Below are positions 24,077 to 33,644 of a stretch of 43,846 nt of DNA, piece by piece. A model generated the notes under the pieces. The model saw only the letters and a list, made by a program, of their open reading frames with translations. It was not told the origin of the DNA and ran no database searches. The position numbers and the translations under genes are program-made. Within the stretch, counting starts at the first letter, position 1; every line of letters starts with the position of its first letter. This DNA comes from a bacterium (GTDB lineage: Bacteria > Planctomycetota > JADGBV01), in the NCBI GenBank assembly GCA_023261545.1, contig JAHFOS010000016.1, positions 1 through 43,846 of the forward strand, in the 5' to 3' direction.

Positions 24077-25954
24077 CTAACGGCGGGCCGGTAAAGCCCG
24101 AGCCTGCCTCAGAGCGTCTTGGACCTGACCTGGTGTGTAGGTGTCCGAAGCGAACACGGCGCGTCCGTCTGGGGCATAGATCACCAGCCAGGGAATCGTC
24201 CAGCGTCCGCTGCTGCGTAAAAAGTCGCGGGCCGGTGGCCAGCCCGCGGTAAGATCCACCTTGAGAGGAACGACCTCGGCGTCAGAGAGATCCGCGGCCA
24301 CTTCCGGGCGCTGTAAAATATTTTTTTCGAGCGCCTTGCAATTCAAACACCACTCCGCGGTAAATTCAGCGACCACCACCTTCCCCTGCCTCAAGGCCGC
24401 GGAAAAACGTTCTGGCGTATAGGGGACCCAGGGAATGGGCCCTGGATCCGTAAGTCGCAACCCACCGTAAAGGGCGGCGAAAACTCCGCCCAGTCCCAGC
24501 AGAACAAACGTTCCTCTCGTTGCGGGCCGACTGGCAGAATGCAGAGATCCACGGGCCAGCCATACTCCGGCGGCAGCCACAAAACCCATCACGACCCACC
24601 AATACCCTTGTGACGGAGGGTCAGGGGAGGTGCTCAGCATCGCGCTCACGCCGGCACCGACGAAATACGACCCCGCGGCGGCCAGCAGCAGCCCCATCAG
24701 TTGCTTCAGAAGCACACTGCCCGGGCCGGCACGGGGCAGTTTGCGCGCCCAAGCCGGGTTCATCGAGAGCACCAGATACGGAACCGCCATTCCAGCACCG
24801 ATGGCCGTGAATGCGAGGAGCGTGTGGGCAGGGCCTCGAAGAATTGCCCATGCCGCGGCTGCTCCCATAAAAGGCGCCGTGCAAGGCGTCGCCAGCACTC
24901 CAGTCATGATCCCGAGTCCCAGGGAGCCGGATATAGAACCGCTACGTGGCGCGTAACGCCCTGCCCACTCTGGCAGGGGAATGTTGAAAAATCCACCCAT
25001 GCCCGCTCCCATAAGGATGATGACCAGGCCGGTTGCGATGGAAAATACTGGCCGCGTGAAGATCTGATGCGTGGAAGCCGCTCCACTCGCCGCCGCCACG
25101 GCGATGCCCAGGACCAGCCAAAAGGCCGTAATGCCCGTGGACATGGCGATCCCCAGGGCGAAAACACGGAAGGTCTTCTGTCCACCCGCCTCGGCGAGGG
25201 AGATTATTTTGAGGGGAATCACGGGCAGCACGCACGGCGTGAAATTGAGAAGCAGCCCACCCAAAGACGCCAAGGCCAGCATGGCTAAAACACCGGCGAA
25301 CCCGCTGCTCTCCACACTGAATTTCCATTCAAAAAAGTCAAATCCGACCTTGGAGCCTGCGTTGCCTCGGCGCTTTTCAAATTCATGGAAGAGGCCGGAA
25401 TCGGGCAAAGCACGAGTGTCATCAGGATCACCTTTTGCTCTGACATTGAAAGAATTCTTGATTTTCAGCGTGACGGGAGGCAAGCAGATCTTGTCATCAC
25501 AGGCCTGATATCTGAGATCTAATTCAATCTCTGCTGGCCCTCCTGCGGCGTCGGCCCCTACAGCGAAAGGCACATAGATCACCGTGTTTCCACTCCAAAC
25601 AAGGATTTCACCCTCAGCGAAGTCTACGCGCAGGGGATGGGGTTCCGGATAGACGGGGGTCTCCGCAATTAAACTGGCGGGGGCCACAACGACCTTGAGT
25701 TCACTCGCGTAAGGCGAGAAATCCCCTAAGACCCGAAGCTGGCGGCTATCTGGGTTGATGTGGAAATTTGGGGGAATTTCCAGCACGACCGCCAAAATGG
25801 CTTTGCCCCCAGGCGGCACCGATGCTTCCTTCCAAACGCTTCGGGCTTGCACCACCGGTTCGCGTCGTTCACCCTGAAGCGGTGCAAACAGGGCCAGGAC
25901 GACCATGACGGCGGTGGTCTTCTCTAAGGCGCCGAGAAACACTTGAAGCCTCAC
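24077..25954 (-). CDS. dsbD: Thiol:disulfide interchange protein
   Basis: The 625-residue protein passes electrons from cytoplasmic thioredoxin across the inner membrane to periplasmic partners. All three cysteine pairs of DsbD are visible: C152/C157 in the periplasmic N-terminal domain (Y-Q-A-C-D-D-K-I-C-L), C241 (F-T-P-C-V-L-P) and C358 (A-T-P-C-T-A-P) in the eight-helix membrane core, and C536/C539 (E-W-C-L-N-C-K) in the C-terminal thioredoxin domain. A signal-like segment lies at about 12-25. GTG 25954 is the first plausible start; ATG 25906 is an alternative. It ends the long minus-strand run, 30 bases after carA. Convergent with gap. Confidence 0.95.
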   Translation of the reverse strand: MRLQVFLGALEKTTAVMVVLALFAPLQGERREPVVQARSVWKEASVPPGGKAILAVVLEIPPNFHINPDSRQLRVLGDFSPYASELKVVVAPASLIAETPVYPEPHPLRVDFAEGEILVWSGNTVIYVPFAVGADAAGGPAEIELDLRYQACDDKICLPPVTLKIKNSFNVRAKGDPDDTRALPDSGLFHEFEKRRGNAGSKVGFDFFEWKFSVESSGFAGVLAMLALASLGGLLLNFTPCVLPVIPLKIISLAEAGGQKTFRVFALGIAMSTGITAFWLVLGIAVAAASGAASTHQIFTRPVFSIATGLVIILMGAGMGGFFNIPLPEWAGRYAPRSGSISGSLGLGIMTGVLATPCTAPFMGAAAAWAILRGPAHTLLAFTAIGAGMAVPYLVLSMNPAWARKLPRAGPGSVLLKQLMGLLLAAAGSYFVGAGVSAMLSTSPDPPSQGYWWVVMGFVAAAGVWLARGSLHSASRPATRGTFVLLGLGGVFAALYGGLRLTDPGPIPWVPYTPERFSAALRQGKVVVAEFTAEWCLNCKALEKNILQRPEVAADLSDAEVVPLKVDLTAGWPPARDFLRSSGRWTIPWLVIYAPDGRAVFASDTYTPGQVQDALRQARALPARR

Positions 25955-25984
25955 GCCACCGCCGGACTCAAGCGGCGCAAAAAC

Positions 25985-27094
25985 TCAGGCGCGTCGTGCG
26001 CGCGGACCCGCCCGAAATCCCGCCAAATCCTCCCTGAAGCGGGAAAAGAGGTAGCGCGCATCATGGGGCCCCGGGCTCGCCTCGGGGTGATACTGGATCG
26101 AATAGACCGGACGTCCCTTGATCATGAGGCCGGCCAACGAGCCATCATTGAGGTTCGTATGTGTCGGGATGATTTCCGGGTCTGAAAACGACTTGGGGTC
26201 CACTGCATAGCCATGGTTCTGAGAGGTAATCTCCACCCGGCCGGTCATAAGGTTCTTAATGGGATGGTTGGCGCCATGATGTCCAAACTTGAGCTTGTAG
26301 GTCCGTCCACCGAGGGCCAGCGCCAAGAGCTGGTGGCCCAGACAAATGCCAAACAGCGGGGCGCCCGTGGCCAGCATGCGGCGAATGAGCGGCACGGCGC
26401 CTTGCACGGCGGCCGGGTCTCCCGGGCCGTTAGATAGAAAGAAACCGTCAAAACGACCCAGGTCCAGTCCGCCGACACTGGCCATGGAGAAAACCTCGAT
26501 CTCGCAAAAATCATTCAAGAGCTCGAGGATGCTGTATTTGACGCCAAAATCCAGCACGGCCACGCGCGGACGACCCCCGCCCTTGGACTGCGGCAGCAAG
26601 GTGCTCTCCGCCCCTGATGCCTCGGCGGTGAAATCAATGGCGCCGTAATCGAAGGCCCGAATACGCCTCAAGCCATTCTCTGGCGACTCTTGATCCGCGA
26701 GGAAGGTACAGCGCAGGGATCCCGCCGAACGTACCGCCAGCGTCAGCGCGCGCGTATCCAATTCGCTCATGCAAGGAACCCGATGTCGGACCATGGCGGC
26801 CTCCAGGCTCTCCTCGCTCGAAAAATTGCTGGGAAAATCGGCCAGCTCACGCACGACCAACGCGCGCGCGTGGATCTTTTGGCTTTCGCGATCCGCATGA
26901 TTCACGCCATAATTCCCAATGTGCGGGTAGGTCATCACAATGACCTGGCCGGCGTAGGATGGATCGGTCAAGATCTCCTGATAGCCGCACATGCTGGTAT
27001 TGAAAACAACCTCCCCTACCGGTGCCATGCCGCGCCACGCGCGCCACACCCCTGTGAAAATGCGCCCATCCTCAAGTAGAAGACCCTCAGGCAC
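25985..27094 (-). CDS. carA: Carbamoyl-phosphate synthase small (glutaminase) subunit
   Basis: The 369-residue subunit frees ammonia from glutamine for carbamoyl phosphate synthesis. The glutaminase triad is visible as C251 (G-I-C-L-G-H-Q), H336 and E338 (Q-Y-H-P-E-A). The CarA-specific N-terminal domain has E-V-V-F-N-T-S-M-C-G-Y-Q-E and T-Y-P-H-I-G-N-Y-G. It starts at GTG 27094, preceded by GGTGAT. It lies between rplQ and dsbD; carB is not adjacent. The C-terminal tail is basic. Confidence 0.97.
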   Translation of the reverse strand: MPEGLLLEDGRIFTGVWRAWRGMAPVGEVVFNTSMCGYQEILTDPSYAGQVIVMTYPHIGNYGVNHADRESQKIHARALVVRELADFPSNFSSEESLEAAMVRHRVPCMSELDTRALTLAVRSAGSLRCTFLADQESPENGLRRIRAFDYGAIDFTAEASGAESTLLPQSKGGGRPRVAVLDFGVKYSILELLNDFCEIEVFSMASVGGLDLGRFDGFFLSNGPGDPAAVQGAVPLIRRMLATGAPLFGICLGHQLLALALGGRTYKLKFGHHGANHPIKNLMTGRVEITSQNHGYAVDPKSFSDPEIIPTHTNLNDGSLAGLMIKGRPVYSIQYHPEASPGPHDARYLFSRFREDLAGFRAGPRARRA

Positions 27095-27150
27095 AGATCA
27101 CCAATAACAACAAAGCCGACGGAAAGATGAGCCTTCCCGCCACAGCCGCA

Positions 27151-27627
27151 TCAGGAGGCTCCCGCCTTTGCCTTCCGGGCTTTAGGCGGTTTGACATCCT
27201 TCTTAGCCACCTTTTTCTCGACGGTAGCCTTGACCTCATTTTCATCTTCTTGTTTGGCTGCTTCCGGAGAGCCATCCACCCATTCAAATACCGCTTGGGA
27301 AGCTCGATCCCCTAAGCGCAAACGGTCGAGCGTGAGGATTCGCGTATAGCCGCCACGACGGGAGGGGTTGCGCTGAGAAATATCGGAAAAGAGTTTGTGC
27401 ACGGCCTCGCCATCCCTGAGACGGCTGAAAGCGAGGCGCCGATCGTGCAGCGTCCCTCCACGCGCCAAAGTCACGAGACGTTCAGCCAAGGGCCGAGCCT
27501 CCTTGGCCTTCTCGCGTGTGGTGATGACGCGCTCGTGCCGGACCAAGCTGCACAGCAAATTGCGCAAAAAGGCCTCGCGATGACTAGAGGACCGACCGAA
27601 AGTCCTGCCTTTCCAATGGTGACGCAT
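27151..27627 (-). CDS. rplQ: Ribosomal protein L17
   Basis: The 158-residue protein of the large subunit has the typical M-R-H-H-x-K-G-R-x-F-G-R-x-S-S-H-R start and R-R-G-G-Y-T-R-I core. It is longer than the usual 120-130 because of a lysine/alanine-rich tail after about residue 118, commonly seen in PVC L17. It is the last gene of the ribosomal run, seven bases after rpoA. No clear terminator follows in the 56-base gap to carA. Confidence 0.97.
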   Translation of the reverse strand: MRHHWKGRTFGRSSSHREAFLRNLLCSLVRHERVITTREKAKEARPLAERLVTLARGGTLHDRRLAFSRLRDGEAVHKLFSDISQRNPSRRGGYTRILTLDRLRLGDRASQAVFEWVDGSPEAAKQEDENEVKATVEKKVAKKDVKPPKARKAKAGAS

Positions 27628-27634
27628 ATCCGGC

Positions 27635-28627
27635 TTAGGATTGTGGCAGACTCATGCCCACCGTCAAGCCAATGGCGCTGAGCTTTTCTTTAATTTCGTT
27701 GAGCGACGTCTGGCCGAAATTGCGGAATTTCAGGAGGTCATGGTCGGAAAGCACCACCAGTTGGCGCAACGTCTGAATGCCTTCGGCCTCCAGGCAGTTG
27801 CGCGTGCGTGCGCTGGGCTCCAGCACAACGATGGGCTGGTTGAGCCTGTCTTCGAGATCACGCAGCGACTCCACCGATGGGCCCTCTTCATCCACTTCGG
27901 CCGGGGAAATGCGTGCCGGCGTATTGTAGATCATGAAGGGGTTGATGTGCTTGCGCATGATGGAGGCGGCTTCACTCAAGGCCTCCTTCGGCGTCACAAC
28001 ACCGCTGGTCCAAACCTCGAAATCAAGGCGCTCATAATCCGTGCGTTGGCCGACGCGAGTCCCCACCACACGATGGCTGACCCTATGCACGGGCGAATAT
28101 ATCGAATCCACGGTGAAGGCGTCAACGTGAGACGGCTTCGCCTTCTCCATGTTTTCCCGCGCCAGCACGAAACCGCGACCTTTGCGGACCTCAAGGTCCA
28201 TATTCAAGGTGATGTCACGCGCCAAATTGAACAAAACGAGGTCCGGGTTCATGATCTCGACGTCTTGATGGGCCGCGATGTCGCGCGCGCGCACGGGTCC
28301 CGGCCCCTTCTTGTTGAGCTTCAAAACGATCATCTCGTCGCTATGAGACTTGATGTAGAGGTTCTTGATGTTCATCACGATTTCGGTGGTATCCTCCACG
28401 ATACCCTCCAGGTTTTCGAACTCGCAGCGAATCCCCTCGAGGTGCAGCGCCGTCACCGCCGACCCGCGAATCGAGGAAATCAGTATGCGCCGCAGGCTGT
28501 GGCCCATGGTCGTGCCGAAACCCCGCTCAAAAGGTTCAATCGAAAACCTGCCATAAGTGTCGGTGAGCGTCTCGGTATCCCACTCAACGCCTGTCGGCAG
28601 TTCAAAATCTTTCCACCGTATCTTCAT
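27635..28627 (-). CDS. rpoA: RNA polymerase alpha subunit
   Basis: The 330-residue subunit contains the N-terminal assembly domain (about 1-230: E-P-F-E-R-G-F-G-T-T-M-G-H-S-L-R-R-I-L) and the C-terminal DNA- and activator-binding domain (about 260-325: S-A-R-T-R-N-C-L, F-G-Q-T-S-L-N-E-I-K-E-K-L). AGAGG lies seven bases before the ATG. It sits between rpsD and rplQ as in most bacteria. Confidence 0.98.
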   Translation of the reverse strand: MKIRWKDFELPTGVEWDTETLTDTYGRFSIEPFERGFGTTMGHSLRRILISSIRGSAVTALHLEGIRCEFENLEGIVEDTTEIVMNIKNLYIKSHSDEMIVLKLNKKGPGPVRARDIAAHQDVEIMNPDLVLFNLARDITLNMDLEVRKGRGFVLARENMEKAKPSHVDAFTVDSIYSPVHRVSHRVVGTRVGQRTDYERLDFEVWTSGVVTPKEALSEAASIMRKHINPFMIYNTPARISPAEVDEEGPSVESLRDLEDRLNQPIVVLEPSARTRNCLEAEGIQTLRQLVVLSDHDLLKFRNFGQTSLNEIKEKLSAIGLTVGMSLPQS

Positions 28628-28676
28628 AGGAACCTCTTTACGAAAAAACTCTCCTCCTGCGCGAACACCATTTGCT

Positions 28677-29303
28677 TCAGCGTGAACAGAATTCGATGAT
28701 CAGTTGCTCGTCAACCTCGACCGACACATCTTCGCGCGAAGGCATGGCGACGACGCGGCCCGTCATACCAGCCTCATCCACGGCCACCCAAGGCGGGCGC
28801 TCGCGCATTTTCGTGAAGCCAAGGTTTTCACGGACGATCTTCGTGCTGCTTTCGCGCGCATGGTGCGACACCATCATGCCGGCTCTCACCAAAAAAGACG
28901 GGATGTTCACCCGCCGCCCGTTGACGACGATGTGACCATGGCGGACCACCTGCCTCGCCTCGGAACGAGACTGCGCAAAACCCATATGGTACACCACGTT
29001 GTCGAGCCGACGCTCGAAAAGCGTCAGCAAGATCTCGCCGGTGTTTCCCTTGCTGCGCGAAGCCTCCTTGAAATAAAGACGGAACTGCTTCTCGCCCAGG
29101 CCGTAAAAACGCTTCACCTTCTGTTTCTCGCGCATGCGAACGAGGTAGCCCGTAGCCTTGCCGCGGCGGAAGGCGCGCATACCCGGCGGCACGGGACGCT
29201 TCTCAAAGGGGCATTTGGCGCTCAAGCACTTGTCGGCCTTGAGGAAGAGCTTGGTGTTCTCCCGGCGGCACAGCCTGCACTTCGGACCCGTGTATCTCGA
29301 CAT
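28677..29303 (-). CDS. rpsD: Ribosomal protein S4
   Basis: The 208-residue small-subunit assembly protein begins M-S-R-Y-T-G-P-K-C-R-L-C-R-R-E. C9, C12, C26 and C31 form the zinc-binding (C+) type of S4. The S4 RNA-binding domain (R-L-D-N-V-V-Y, R-Q-V-V-R-H-G-H-I-V-V-N-G) follows. GGAGG lies eight bases before ATG. In many bacteria S4 represses its own operon; no leader structure was looked for here. Confidence 0.98.
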   Translation of the reverse strand: MSRYTGPKCRLCRRENTKLFLKADKCLSAKCPFEKRPVPPGMRAFRRGKATGYLVRMREKQKVKRFYGLGEKQFRLYFKEASRSKGNTGEILLTLFERRLDNVVYHMGFAQSRSEARQVVRHGHIVVNGRRVNIPSFLVRAGMMVSHHARESSTKIVRENLGFTKMRERPPWVAVDEAGMTGRVVAMPSREDVSVEVDEQLIIEFCSR

Positions 29304-29305
29304 GT

Positions 29306-29683
29306 TTAAACCCTCCTGCGTCCCTTGGGACGGCAGCCATTATGCGGCAACGGGGTGATATCCGTAATGCTGCGAATATTGATACCTGCCTCCTTCAAGG
29401 CCCGCACCGCCGATTCACGCCCGCCCCCAGGCCCCTTGACGTTGACGTCCACTTCCTTGACCCCTAGTTTGCTCGCCTTTTCAGCGCAAGCTCGCGCGGC
29501 CATCTGAGCCGAAAAAGGATAACTCTTGCGCGATCCTTTAAATCCTGCGCTGCCAGAGCTTTCCCAGCAAATGGTGGCTCCAGTTGTATCGGTGATAGTG
29601 ATGATCGTGTTGTTGAAGCTCGCCTGGATGAAGGCGATGCCCCTCGACACCGTGCGCTTTACTTTCTTTTTTTGATAAGCCAT
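29306..29683 (-). CDS. rpsK: Ribosomal protein S11
   Basis: The 125-residue small-subunit protein contains the family segments [32 protein letters not shown] and the C-terminal [13 protein letters not shown]. It lies two bases before rpsD and seven after rpsM. Confidence 0.98.
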   Translation of the reverse strand: MAYQKKKVKRTVSRGIAFIQASFNNTIITITDTTGATICWESSGSAGFKGSRKSYPFSAQMAARACAEKASKLGVKEVDVNVKGPGGGRESAVRALKEAGINIRSITDITPLPHNGCRPKGRRRV

Positions 29684-29690
29684 ATTGCTA

Positions 29691-30074
29691 CTACTTCATC
29701 GCCTTGACGCTCTTTTTGCCAGCCACAGTCTTGCGTTTGCCCTTCCTCGTGCGCGCGTTGGTGCGCGTCCGTTGCCCACGCACCGGAAGACCCTTGGCGT
29801 GGCGCAAACCGCGGTAGCACCCTATCTTGCGCAGGCGCGCGATATCCGCCGTCACGGCCCGACGCAATTGCCCTTCCACCAGGTAGGTGGCCTCGATTTC
29901 CTGAGATATTCTGCTCAGCTCATCCTCGCTGAGCTTGCCGATACGCTTGTGCGGATCAATCCCGCACGAGGTACAAATCTTGTAAGCGCTGGCCCGCCCT
30001 ATACCGACGATATGGGTGAACCCCACGAAGGCGGGCTTGTTATTGGGGAGATCTTTGCCGACGATACGAGCCAT
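29691..30074 (-). CDS. rpsM: Ribosomal protein S13
   Basis: The 127-residue small-subunit protein starts [10 protein letters not shown] with helix-two-turn-helix [10 protein letters not shown] and the C-terminal [17 protein letters not shown] 30074 is chosen because it matches the family start and lies one base after the L36 stop; the frame is open further upstream through L36. Its tail is lysine-rich. Confidence 0.98.
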   Translation of the reverse strand: MARIVGKDLPNNKPAFVGFTHIVGIGRASAYKICTSCGIDPHKRIGKLSEDELSRISQEIEATYLVEGQLRRAVTADIARLRKIGCYRGLRHAKGLPVRGQRTRTNARTRKGKRKTVAGKKSVKAMK

Positions 30075-30075
30075 T

Positions 30076-30189
30076 TTAACCCTGTCTCTGCTTGTGCCGG
30101 GGATCGCTGCACACCACGCGCAATACGCCCTTGCGGCGAATAATCTTGCAATTCTCACAACGTTTTTTGATGGAGCTTACGACTTTCAT
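30076..30189 (-). CDS. rpmJ: Ribosomal protein L36
   Basis: This 37-residue protein is too short for most gene callers. It begins [14 protein letters not shown] and has the zinc ligands C11, C14, C27 and H32 of the C+ form. Its ATG overlaps the IF-1 stop by four bases (ATGA), and its TAA is one base from the S13 start. Confidence 0.97.
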   Translation of the reverse strand: MKVVSSIKKRCENCKIIRRKGVLRVVCSDPRHKQRQG

Positions 30190-30431
30190 ATTAATTTCGG
30201 CGCCGCCGCCGTTTCGTCACACCTGTAAACAATCCGCCCCCTAGATAAGTCGTAGGGCGATATTTCAACCGTCACTTTGTCGCCCGGCAAAATACGGATG
30301 AAATGCATGCGCATTTTTCCGCTGATGCAGGCCAGCACCTTATGCCCATTCGACAGCTTCACTCTGAACATGGCGTTGGGCAAGGATTCGATGACTTCCG
30401 CCTCGACACGGATACTCTCTTCTTTGGGCAT
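30186..30431 (-). CDS. infA: Translation initiation factor IF-1
   Basis: The 81-residue OB-fold protein helps place the initiator tRNA on the small subunit. It carries [23 protein letters not shown] and [11 protein letters not shown]. It overlaps secY by one base (TGATG) and L36 by four. Confidence 0.97.
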   Translation of the reverse strand: MPKEESIRVEAEVIESLPNAMFRVKLSNGHKVLACISGKMRMHFIRILPGDKVTVEISPYDLSRGRIVYRCDETAAAPKLI

Positions 30432-31759
30432 CAGGCGCGCCTGGCTCGGGGAGATTCCACCAGCGCATCGAAGTTATAAGTGAGAAGGTGACCTTCGATT
30501 TTCTGGATAAGATCCAATGCCACGCCGACAACAATGAGCAATCCCGTGCCGCCAAAAATGCCCGCCAGCGCATAACTGATATGCAGAGATGCCGAAAGGA
30601 AGTGGGGAACGATGGCGATCACGGCCAGCACCACCGCGCCCACCACCGTAATGCGAATCAGAAGGGTTTCAAGGAACCTTGCGGTCTCTTGACCCGGGCG
30701 AATCCCGGGGATGAAAGTCCCCCCCTGCTTCATATTATCGGCCATTTCCGAAGGGTTGAAGACCATGGATGTATAGAAAAAACAGAAAAATACGATGAGC
30801 ACGAGGTAGAGGACCGTCCAAGAAAGCTGGCCCGGTTTGAAGGCATCCTGTAAAAAATGGAGGTGCGGTAACTGACCGAGAAACGCTGGAAACATGATGA
30901 TGGATTGGGCGAAGATAATGGGGATCACGCCGGCCATGTTCACCCTGAGCGGCAGGTATTGGCGCAAGCCACCGCCGGTCTCGGCGGCAACGACGCGGCG
31001 CTGCTGGCGAATGGGGATGCGCCTCTGCCCAAGGGTGGTATAAACGATCCCTATCACCATGGCGAGGAAAAATCCCATTAAGAATGCGACCGTTAAATAT
31101 CCAGATCCACCCTCTTCCATGAGCTGCTGAGCAAAATCCGCAAGCCCTATAGGCAGGTGCGCCATGATGCCAGCCATAATGATGAGACTGGATCCATTGC
31201 CCAGCCCGAACTCGGTTATCATTTCTCCCAGCCACATAACGATCATGGTCCCGGCTGTGAGCGCAACGACCCCAGTGACCATGAATACCATTCCCGGGTG
31301 TTTCACGAGATGGATTTGATCCATGGGCTGCTCTAACGCGCGACAGATCATCGAGGCCTGAAAAACGCAAATGACCAGAGTAGCGTAGCGCGTGTATTGA
31401 TTGAGTTTTCGCCGCCCGCCCTCCCCCTCCTTCTGCAGCTTCTTGAGCGACGGATAGACCGTGGCCAGGATTTGAAACAGGATGGATGCCGTGATGTAGG
31501 GCATAATTCCGAGGCTGAAAACCGCGGCCTGGGCGATGGCGCCTCCGCTGAACATGTTGGCCATGCCCATGAGCCTGCCAAGGCCGGACTGCTCCCGACG
31601 AAACTGTTCGAACAACCGGCTCAACTCATCGGAATCTATGCCCGGAATCGTGACATAAGTCCCCATGCGAAAGACCACGATCAAAGACAACGTGATCAAC
31701 AGTTTTTTGCGGAGTTCCAAAACCGTAAACACACCAAACAGCGAGCCGAGCTTCTCCAT
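30431..31759 (-). CDS. secY: Preprotein translocase subunit SecY
   Basis: The 442-residue membrane channel subunit has ten hydrophobic helices. It starts with a cytoplasmic segment and L-R-K-K-L-L-I-T-L, has F-S-G-G-A-I-A-Q-A (plug region), the long basic loop between helices 6 and 7 ([12 protein letters not shown]) and the [17 protein letters not shown] motif. It lies between rplO and infA with one-base overlaps on both sides; adk and map, often next, are absent. Confidence 0.98.
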   Translation of the reverse strand: MEKLGSLFGVFTVLELRKKLLITLSLIVVFRMGTYVTIPGIDSDELSRLFEQFRREQSGLGRLMGMANMFSGGAIAQAAVFSLGIMPYITASILFQILATVYPSLKKLQKEGEGGRRKLNQYTRYATLVICVFQASMICRALEQPMDQIHLVKHPGMVFMVTGVVALTAGTMIVMWLGEMITEFGLGNGSSLIIMAGIMAHLPIGLADFAQQLMEEGGSGYLTVAFLMGFFLAMVIGIVYTTLGQRRIPIRQQRRVVAAETGGGLRQYLPLRVNMAGVIPIIFAQSIIMFPAFLGQLPHLHFLQDAFKPGQLSWTVLYLVLIVFFCFFYTSMVFNPSEMADNMKQGGTFIPGIRPGQETARFLETLLIRITVVGAVVLAVIAIVPHFLSASLHISYALAGIFGGTGLLIVVGVALDLIQKIEGHLLTYNFDALVESPRARRA

Positions 31760-32220
31760 CAGCTCTCCGGATTCGCGGAAACCACCTCGCAGGTGCCGCC
31801 AACCGCCTCGATGGCGGCGCGAGCCGAACCGCTGAATCCATGAGCGCGCACCGCGAGTTTCTTGGTGAGCTTGCCGCGGCCAAGGATCTTGATGCCATCG
31901 CGTGCGGTATCCACATAGCCTCGCTCGCGCAACGCCTTGAAGTCCACGCTCTCACCGCTCTCGAAAAGCTCCAAAACATCGAGGTTGATGGGAACAAGCA
32001 CCTTGCGGAAGGGACCGTTATTGAAACCGCGCTTGGCTACTCGCTGGAAATAAGGGCTCTGGCCTCCTTCATAGGTGGTCCCCACACTGGATCCCGTGCG
32101 CGCGGTATAACCCTTGCCACCGCGCGTGCTGGTCTTCCCATGTCCGGAGGCGCGACCGCGACCCAGGCGCTTGGTGCGCTTGCCGAGACGGAGTCCCCTT
32201 TTGGCGTCGGCGAGGTTCAT
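31759..32220 (-). CDS. rplO: Ribosomal protein L15
   Basis: The 153-residue large-subunit protein has the glycine/arginine-rich start (K-R-L-G-R-G-R-A-S-G-H-G-K-T-S) and Y-F-Q-R-V-A-K-R-G-F, with the C-terminal A-H-G-F-S-G-S-A-R. It overlaps rpsE by one base, leaving no room for rpmD (L30), which usually lies between the two. Confidence 0.98.
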   Translation of the reverse strand: MNLADAKRGLRLGKRTKRLGRGRASGHGKTSTRGGKGYTARTGSSVGTTYEGGQSPYFQRVAKRGFNNGPFRKVLVPINLDVLELFESGESVDFKALRERGYVDTARDGIKILGRGKLTKKLAVRAHGFSGSARAAIEAVGGTCEVVSANPES

Positions 32221-32717
32221 CAGAGCCTTACACCTCTCAGTTTCTCCACCGTGGCCCGCCCGCGCAAACGCACAAGGCCCGCAATGGTCGCCTTGACCAG
32301 GTTGACGGGATTATTGCTGCCAAAGGATTTCGTGAGGATATCATGGATCCCGGCCACCTGCATGAGGGCGCGCACGGGCGTGCAGGCGATGACGCCCGTG
32401 CCCGGAGCCGCGGGCATCAACAGGATGCGCGAGGCCCCGAATTTTCCAACGACCCTATGTGGAATGGTTGAACCATGCCGCTCGACGGGGATAAGCCTCT
32501 TGCGCGCGTCCTTGCCGGCCTTTTCAATCGAGGACGAAACCTCTTTGGCCTTCCCATGACCCAAGCCTATGAGACCATTCTCATTGCCCGACACAACGAA
32601 AGCTGAAAAGCTGAAGCGGCGCCCGCCCTTCACCACCAAGGCGCAACGCTTGACCGCCAGCGTCTCCGAAAGCAGCTCCGCGGGGTCCACCTGAATACGG
32701 CGTTGTTGCAGCAGCAT
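32220..32717 (-). CDS. rpsE: Ribosomal protein S5
   Basis: The 165-residue protein helps decoding accuracy in the small subunit. It has R-R-F-S-F-S-A-F-V-V, G-L-I-G-L-G-H-G-K-A-K-E-V and the C-terminal L-M-P-A-A-P-G-T-G-V-I-A-C. The ATG lies nine bases after the L18 stop. Confidence 0.98.
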   Translation of the reverse strand: MLLQQRRIQVDPAELLSETLAVKRCALVVKGGRRFSFSAFVVSGNENGLIGLGHGKAKEVSSSIEKAGKDARKRLIPVERHGSTIPHRVVGKFGASRILLMPAAPGTGVIACTPVRALMQVAGIHDILTKSFGSNNPVNLVKATIAGLVRLRGRATVEKLRGVRL

Positions 32718-32726
32718 GTTGATTCC

Positions 32727-33089
32727 CTAGAAAGACAGGCCGGCGGAGCGCGCGGCCTCCGCCAACACCTTGAGGTTGCCGTGGAAGGGCCGCCAACCGC
32801 GATCAAAAACGACGGGGACGATGCCTTTGTCCTTGAGCCGGCGGGCCAACGTCTCACCGACGTACTGGGCTTTTTCCTTGGCGGTTTTCAAGGGCAGCGC
32901 TTCTTTTTCAAGCGACGAGGCCGCGACCAGAACCCGGCCCGTCTCGTCGTCCACGGCCTGGGCGTAGAGGTGCTTGAGCGAACGGCAAACGCTGAGCCGG
33001 GGACGAGCGGCATCGCCCTTGATTTTTTTGCGCACGCGCTGCTGGATACGCCGGCGCCGCACATTTTTTTTCAAAATGCGATACTTCAT
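32727..33089 (-). CDS. rplR: Ribosomal protein L18
   Basis: The 120-residue 5S-rRNA-binding protein has R-R-R-R-I-Q-Q-R-V-R-K-K, R-P-R-L-S-V-C-R-S-L-K-H-L-Y-A-Q and the ending F-D-R-G-W-R-P-F-H-G. It sits two bases after rplF. Confidence 0.97.
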   Translation of the reverse strand: MKYRILKKNVRRRRIQQRVRKKIKGDAARPRLSVCRSLKHLYAQAVDDETGRVLVAASSLEKEALPLKTAKEKAQYVGETLARRLKDKGIVPVVFDRGWRPFHGNLKVLAEAARSAGLSF

Positions 33090-33091
33090 GG

Positions 33092-33637
33092 TTATTTGGT
33101 CACCGCCTTGCCAACCTTCTTGCGCACGACCTCATCGGTGAAACGGATACCCTTGAGTTTATAGGGTTCCGGCGGGCGAATCGAGCGGATCTCAGCCGCT
33201 ATCTGCCCCAGCAACCTCTTGTCGTGACTTTCGAGCGCGAACTTGGTATTGCCATCCATCGTAGCCTTTACGGACGGCGGGAGAATATACTCGATGGTGT
33301 GGCAAAATCCAACGTTCAAGACAAGCTTTTGACCCTGTTGAGTCACGCGGTAGCCCACGCCCTCAAGCATGAGATCCTTGCGATACCCCTGGGCGACTCC
33401 AACCACCATGTTCTGCACCAGCGCACGGTAGAGCCCGTGACGCGCCTTTGTCTCCCGCTCTCCGTCCAGGGCTTCAAGCCTCACCAACTTATGGTCGCGA
33501 TCCACCTCGACCTTGATGGAAGGGCTGAAGCGCTGCTCAAGCACGCCTTTCGGGCCCTTGACGCGGACGAGCCCGTCGCGCACCTCCACCTCAACTTTAT
33601 CGAGGATGGCCACGGGCTGTTTTCCTAGGCGCGACAT
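33092..33637 (-). CDS. rplF: Ribosomal protein L6
   Basis: The 181-residue protein starts at ATG 33637 with M-S-R-L-G-K-Q-P-V-A-I and has V-K-G-P-K-G-V-L-E and the C-terminal P-P-E-P-Y-K-L-K-G-I-R-F. An upstream in-frame ATG at 33670 would add eleven residues overlapping the S8 gene end and was rejected. Confidence 0.97.
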   Translation of the reverse strand: MSRLGKQPVAILDKVEVEVRDGLVRVKGPKGVLEQRFSPSIKVEVDRDHKLVRLEALDGERETKARHGLYRALVQNMVVGVAQGYRKDLMLEGVGYRVTQQGQKLVLNVGFCHTIEYILPPSVKATMDGNTKFALESHDKRLLGQIAAEIRSIRPPEPYKLKGIRFTDEVVRKKVGKAVTK

Positions 33638-33644
33638 ATCGATC

